From assembly GCA_947650875.1 (NCBI GenBank), contig CANSXE010000005.1, positions 1-58,479 on the forward strand: a DNA stretch of 58,479 nucleotides, read 5' to 3'. Each line of letters opens with the position of its first letter. The first letter of the stretch is position 1. This document shows, in pieces, positions 57,453-58,479 of the stretch. The translations under genes were made by a program, and so were the position numbers. A model generated the notes under the pieces. It was not told where the DNA came from. It did not search any database and saw only the letters and a list, made by a program, of their open reading frames with translations. This DNA is from an uncultured Bacillota bacterium (GTDB taxonomy: Bacteria > Bacillota > Clostridia > Oscillospirales > Oscillospiraceae).

Positions 57453-58479
57453 ATGTCCAAGGAGTTGATCCGCCTGACCGACTGCGTCATGGCGTTCGAC
57501 GACGAGGTTGTACTCGACAAAATCAATTTAAGCATCAAGGATAAGGAATTCCTCACACTGCTCGGACCCAGCGGGTGCGGCAAGACCACCACGCTCAGAA
57601 TTATCGGTGGTTTTCAAACGCCTACCTCTGGAGATGTTTTGTTCGACGGGGTGAGGATTAATGCTGTCCCGCCCCACAAACGGACCATCAACACGGTGTT
57701 CCAGAAATACGCCCTGTTCCCGCACCTGAACGTGTATGAGAACATCGCCTTCGGCCTGCGCATCCCCAAGGCGGATGCCGGCGGCCGGAGGGTGAAGCTG
57801 CCCGAGGAGGAGATCGACCTGCGGGTGACGGAGATGCTGGAGGTGGTCAACCTGCGGGGCTTTGAGAAGCGCCGGACCACCCAGCTGTCCGGCGGACAGC
57901 AGCAGCGGGTGGCCATCGCCCGGGCGCTGGTGAACCGGCCCAAGGTGCTGCTGCTGGACGAGCCCCTGGGGGCGCTGGACTTAAAGCTGCGCAAGGACAT
58001 GCAGAACGAGCTCAAACGCATCCAGAAGGCCATGGAGATCACCTTTGTCTACGTCACCCACGACCAGGAGGAGGCCCTGGCCATGTCCGACACCGTGGTG
58101 GTCATGGACGCCGGACGCATCCAGCAGATCGGCTCCCCCGAGGACATCTACAACGAACCGCGCAACGCCTTTGTGGCCGACTTCATCGGGGAGTCCAACA
58201 TCATCGACGGCATCATGCGCTCCGACGGGGTGGTGGAGATCTTCAACCGGCGTTTCCAGTGTCTGGACAGCGGATTTGAGAAGGACGAAGCGGTGGACGT
58301 GGTCATCCGGCCTGAGGACGTGGACATTGTCCCCGAGGACCAGGGCCAGCTGAAGGGCATCGTCACCTCCGTCACCTTCAAGGGGATGCAGTACGATATT
58401 ATTGTGGACTTCTATGGCTTCAAATGGCTGATTCAGACCACCGACCTGTCCCCGGTGGGCAGCCGCATCGGCATCAAGA
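57453..58479 (+). CDS. potA: Spermidine/putrescine ABC transporter ATP-binding protein (3' end outside window)
   Basis: 342 codons are visible. Walker A is [19 protein letters not shown], the Q-loop [20 protein letters not shown], the signature [18 protein letters not shown], Walker [13 protein letters not shown] and the H-loop [14 protein letters not shown]. The C-terminal TOBE domain begins around [13 protein letters not shown], as in PotA and other MalK-like polyamine importers. GGGGGAGG precedes the ATG. The permease genes potB and potC and the binding protein potD would be expected beyond the right edge. An insertion at [19 protein letters not shown] extends the helical subdomain slightly. 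Confidence 0.92.
   Translation, partial: MSKELIRLTDCVMAFDDEVVLDKINLSIKDKEFLTLLGPSGCGKTTTLRIIGGFQTPTSGDVLFDGVRINAVPPHKRTINTVFQKYALFPHLNVYENIAFGLRIPKADAGGRRVKLPEEEIDLRVTEMLEVVNLRGFEKRRTTQLSGGQQQRVAIARALVNRPKVLLLDEPLGALDLKLRKDMQNELKRIQKAMEITFVYVTHDQEEALAMSDTVVVMDAGRIQQIGSPEDIYNEPRNAFVADFIGESNIIDGIMRSDGVVEIFNRRFQCLDSGFEKDEAVDVVIRPEDVDIVPEDQGQLKGIVTSVTFKGMQYDIIVDFYGFKWLIQTTDLSPVGSRIGIK

Overview
The window reads as chromosomal DNA from a high-GC, strictly anaerobic Firmicute of the gut Oscillospiraceae type (Flavonifractor, Lawsonibacter, Intestinimonas or Oscillibacter relatives). The support is indirect: a T-box leader on thrS, strong AGGAGG ribosome sites, near-ideal TTGACA/TATAAT promoters with 17-bp spacers, a ferredoxin-dependent indolepyruvate oxidoreductase, a butyrate-type CoA-transferase and a TrpR-like YerC regulator. 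No phage, insertion sequence, CRISPR array or rRNA operon was found. The nearest thing to accessory DNA is a truncated surface-protein gene beside tRNA-Ser, plus three families of short palindromic repeats scattered between, and once inside, genes.

Layout. 1-7.4 kb: aromatic amino-acid fermentation (partial acyl-CoA synthetase, yerC, iorA, iorB, two unknowns, paaK, ACT protein). 7.4-10.5 kb: two-component system. 10.7-18.1 kb: housekeeping genes (ilvA, rpe, recR, two unknowns, sfsA, HD protein, T-box plus thrS). 18.2-19.9 kb: truncated RCC1/SLH surface protein, tRNA-Ser(CGA) and a degenerate tRNA-Ser piece. 20-25.2 kb: HAD phosphatase and a phosphate module (PhoR-like kinase, PhoB-like regulator, Na/Pi cotransporter with Pho-box-like repeats). 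25.2-32.5 kb: CoA-transferase, a 47-aa small protein, DEAD-box helicase, shikimate kinase, NhaC antiporter, exonuclease III and metF. 32.5-41.8 kb: a LacI-controlled carbohydrate or polyol locus with a sugar ABC transporter, three different Gfo/Idh/MocA dehydrogenases and a TIM-barrel isomerase. 41.9-50 kb: a five-gene SWIM / HEAT-like / MoxR AAA+ / DUF5682 / VWA operon resembling the uncharacterised E. coli yehLMPQ genes. 50-58.5 kb: cysK, trkA-trkH, a secreted unknown, uridine phosphorylase, a MATE exporter behind a probable guanidine-IV riboswitch, and a partial potA.

How the genes may work together. IorAB should turn arylpyruvates into aryl-acetyl-CoA with reduced ferredoxin, and PaaK could release arylacetate with ATP formation. 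The 33-42 kb locus looks complete enough to import an unusual sugar or cyclitol and process it by NAD-dependent oxidation and isomerisation; its substrate cannot be read from sequence. The five-gene MoxR/VWA operon probably encodes a chaperone-like remodelling machine of unknown target. These two loci are the best candidates for undescribed biology here. Within the second, a palindromic repeat appears to have been captured in frame inside the DUF5682 gene.
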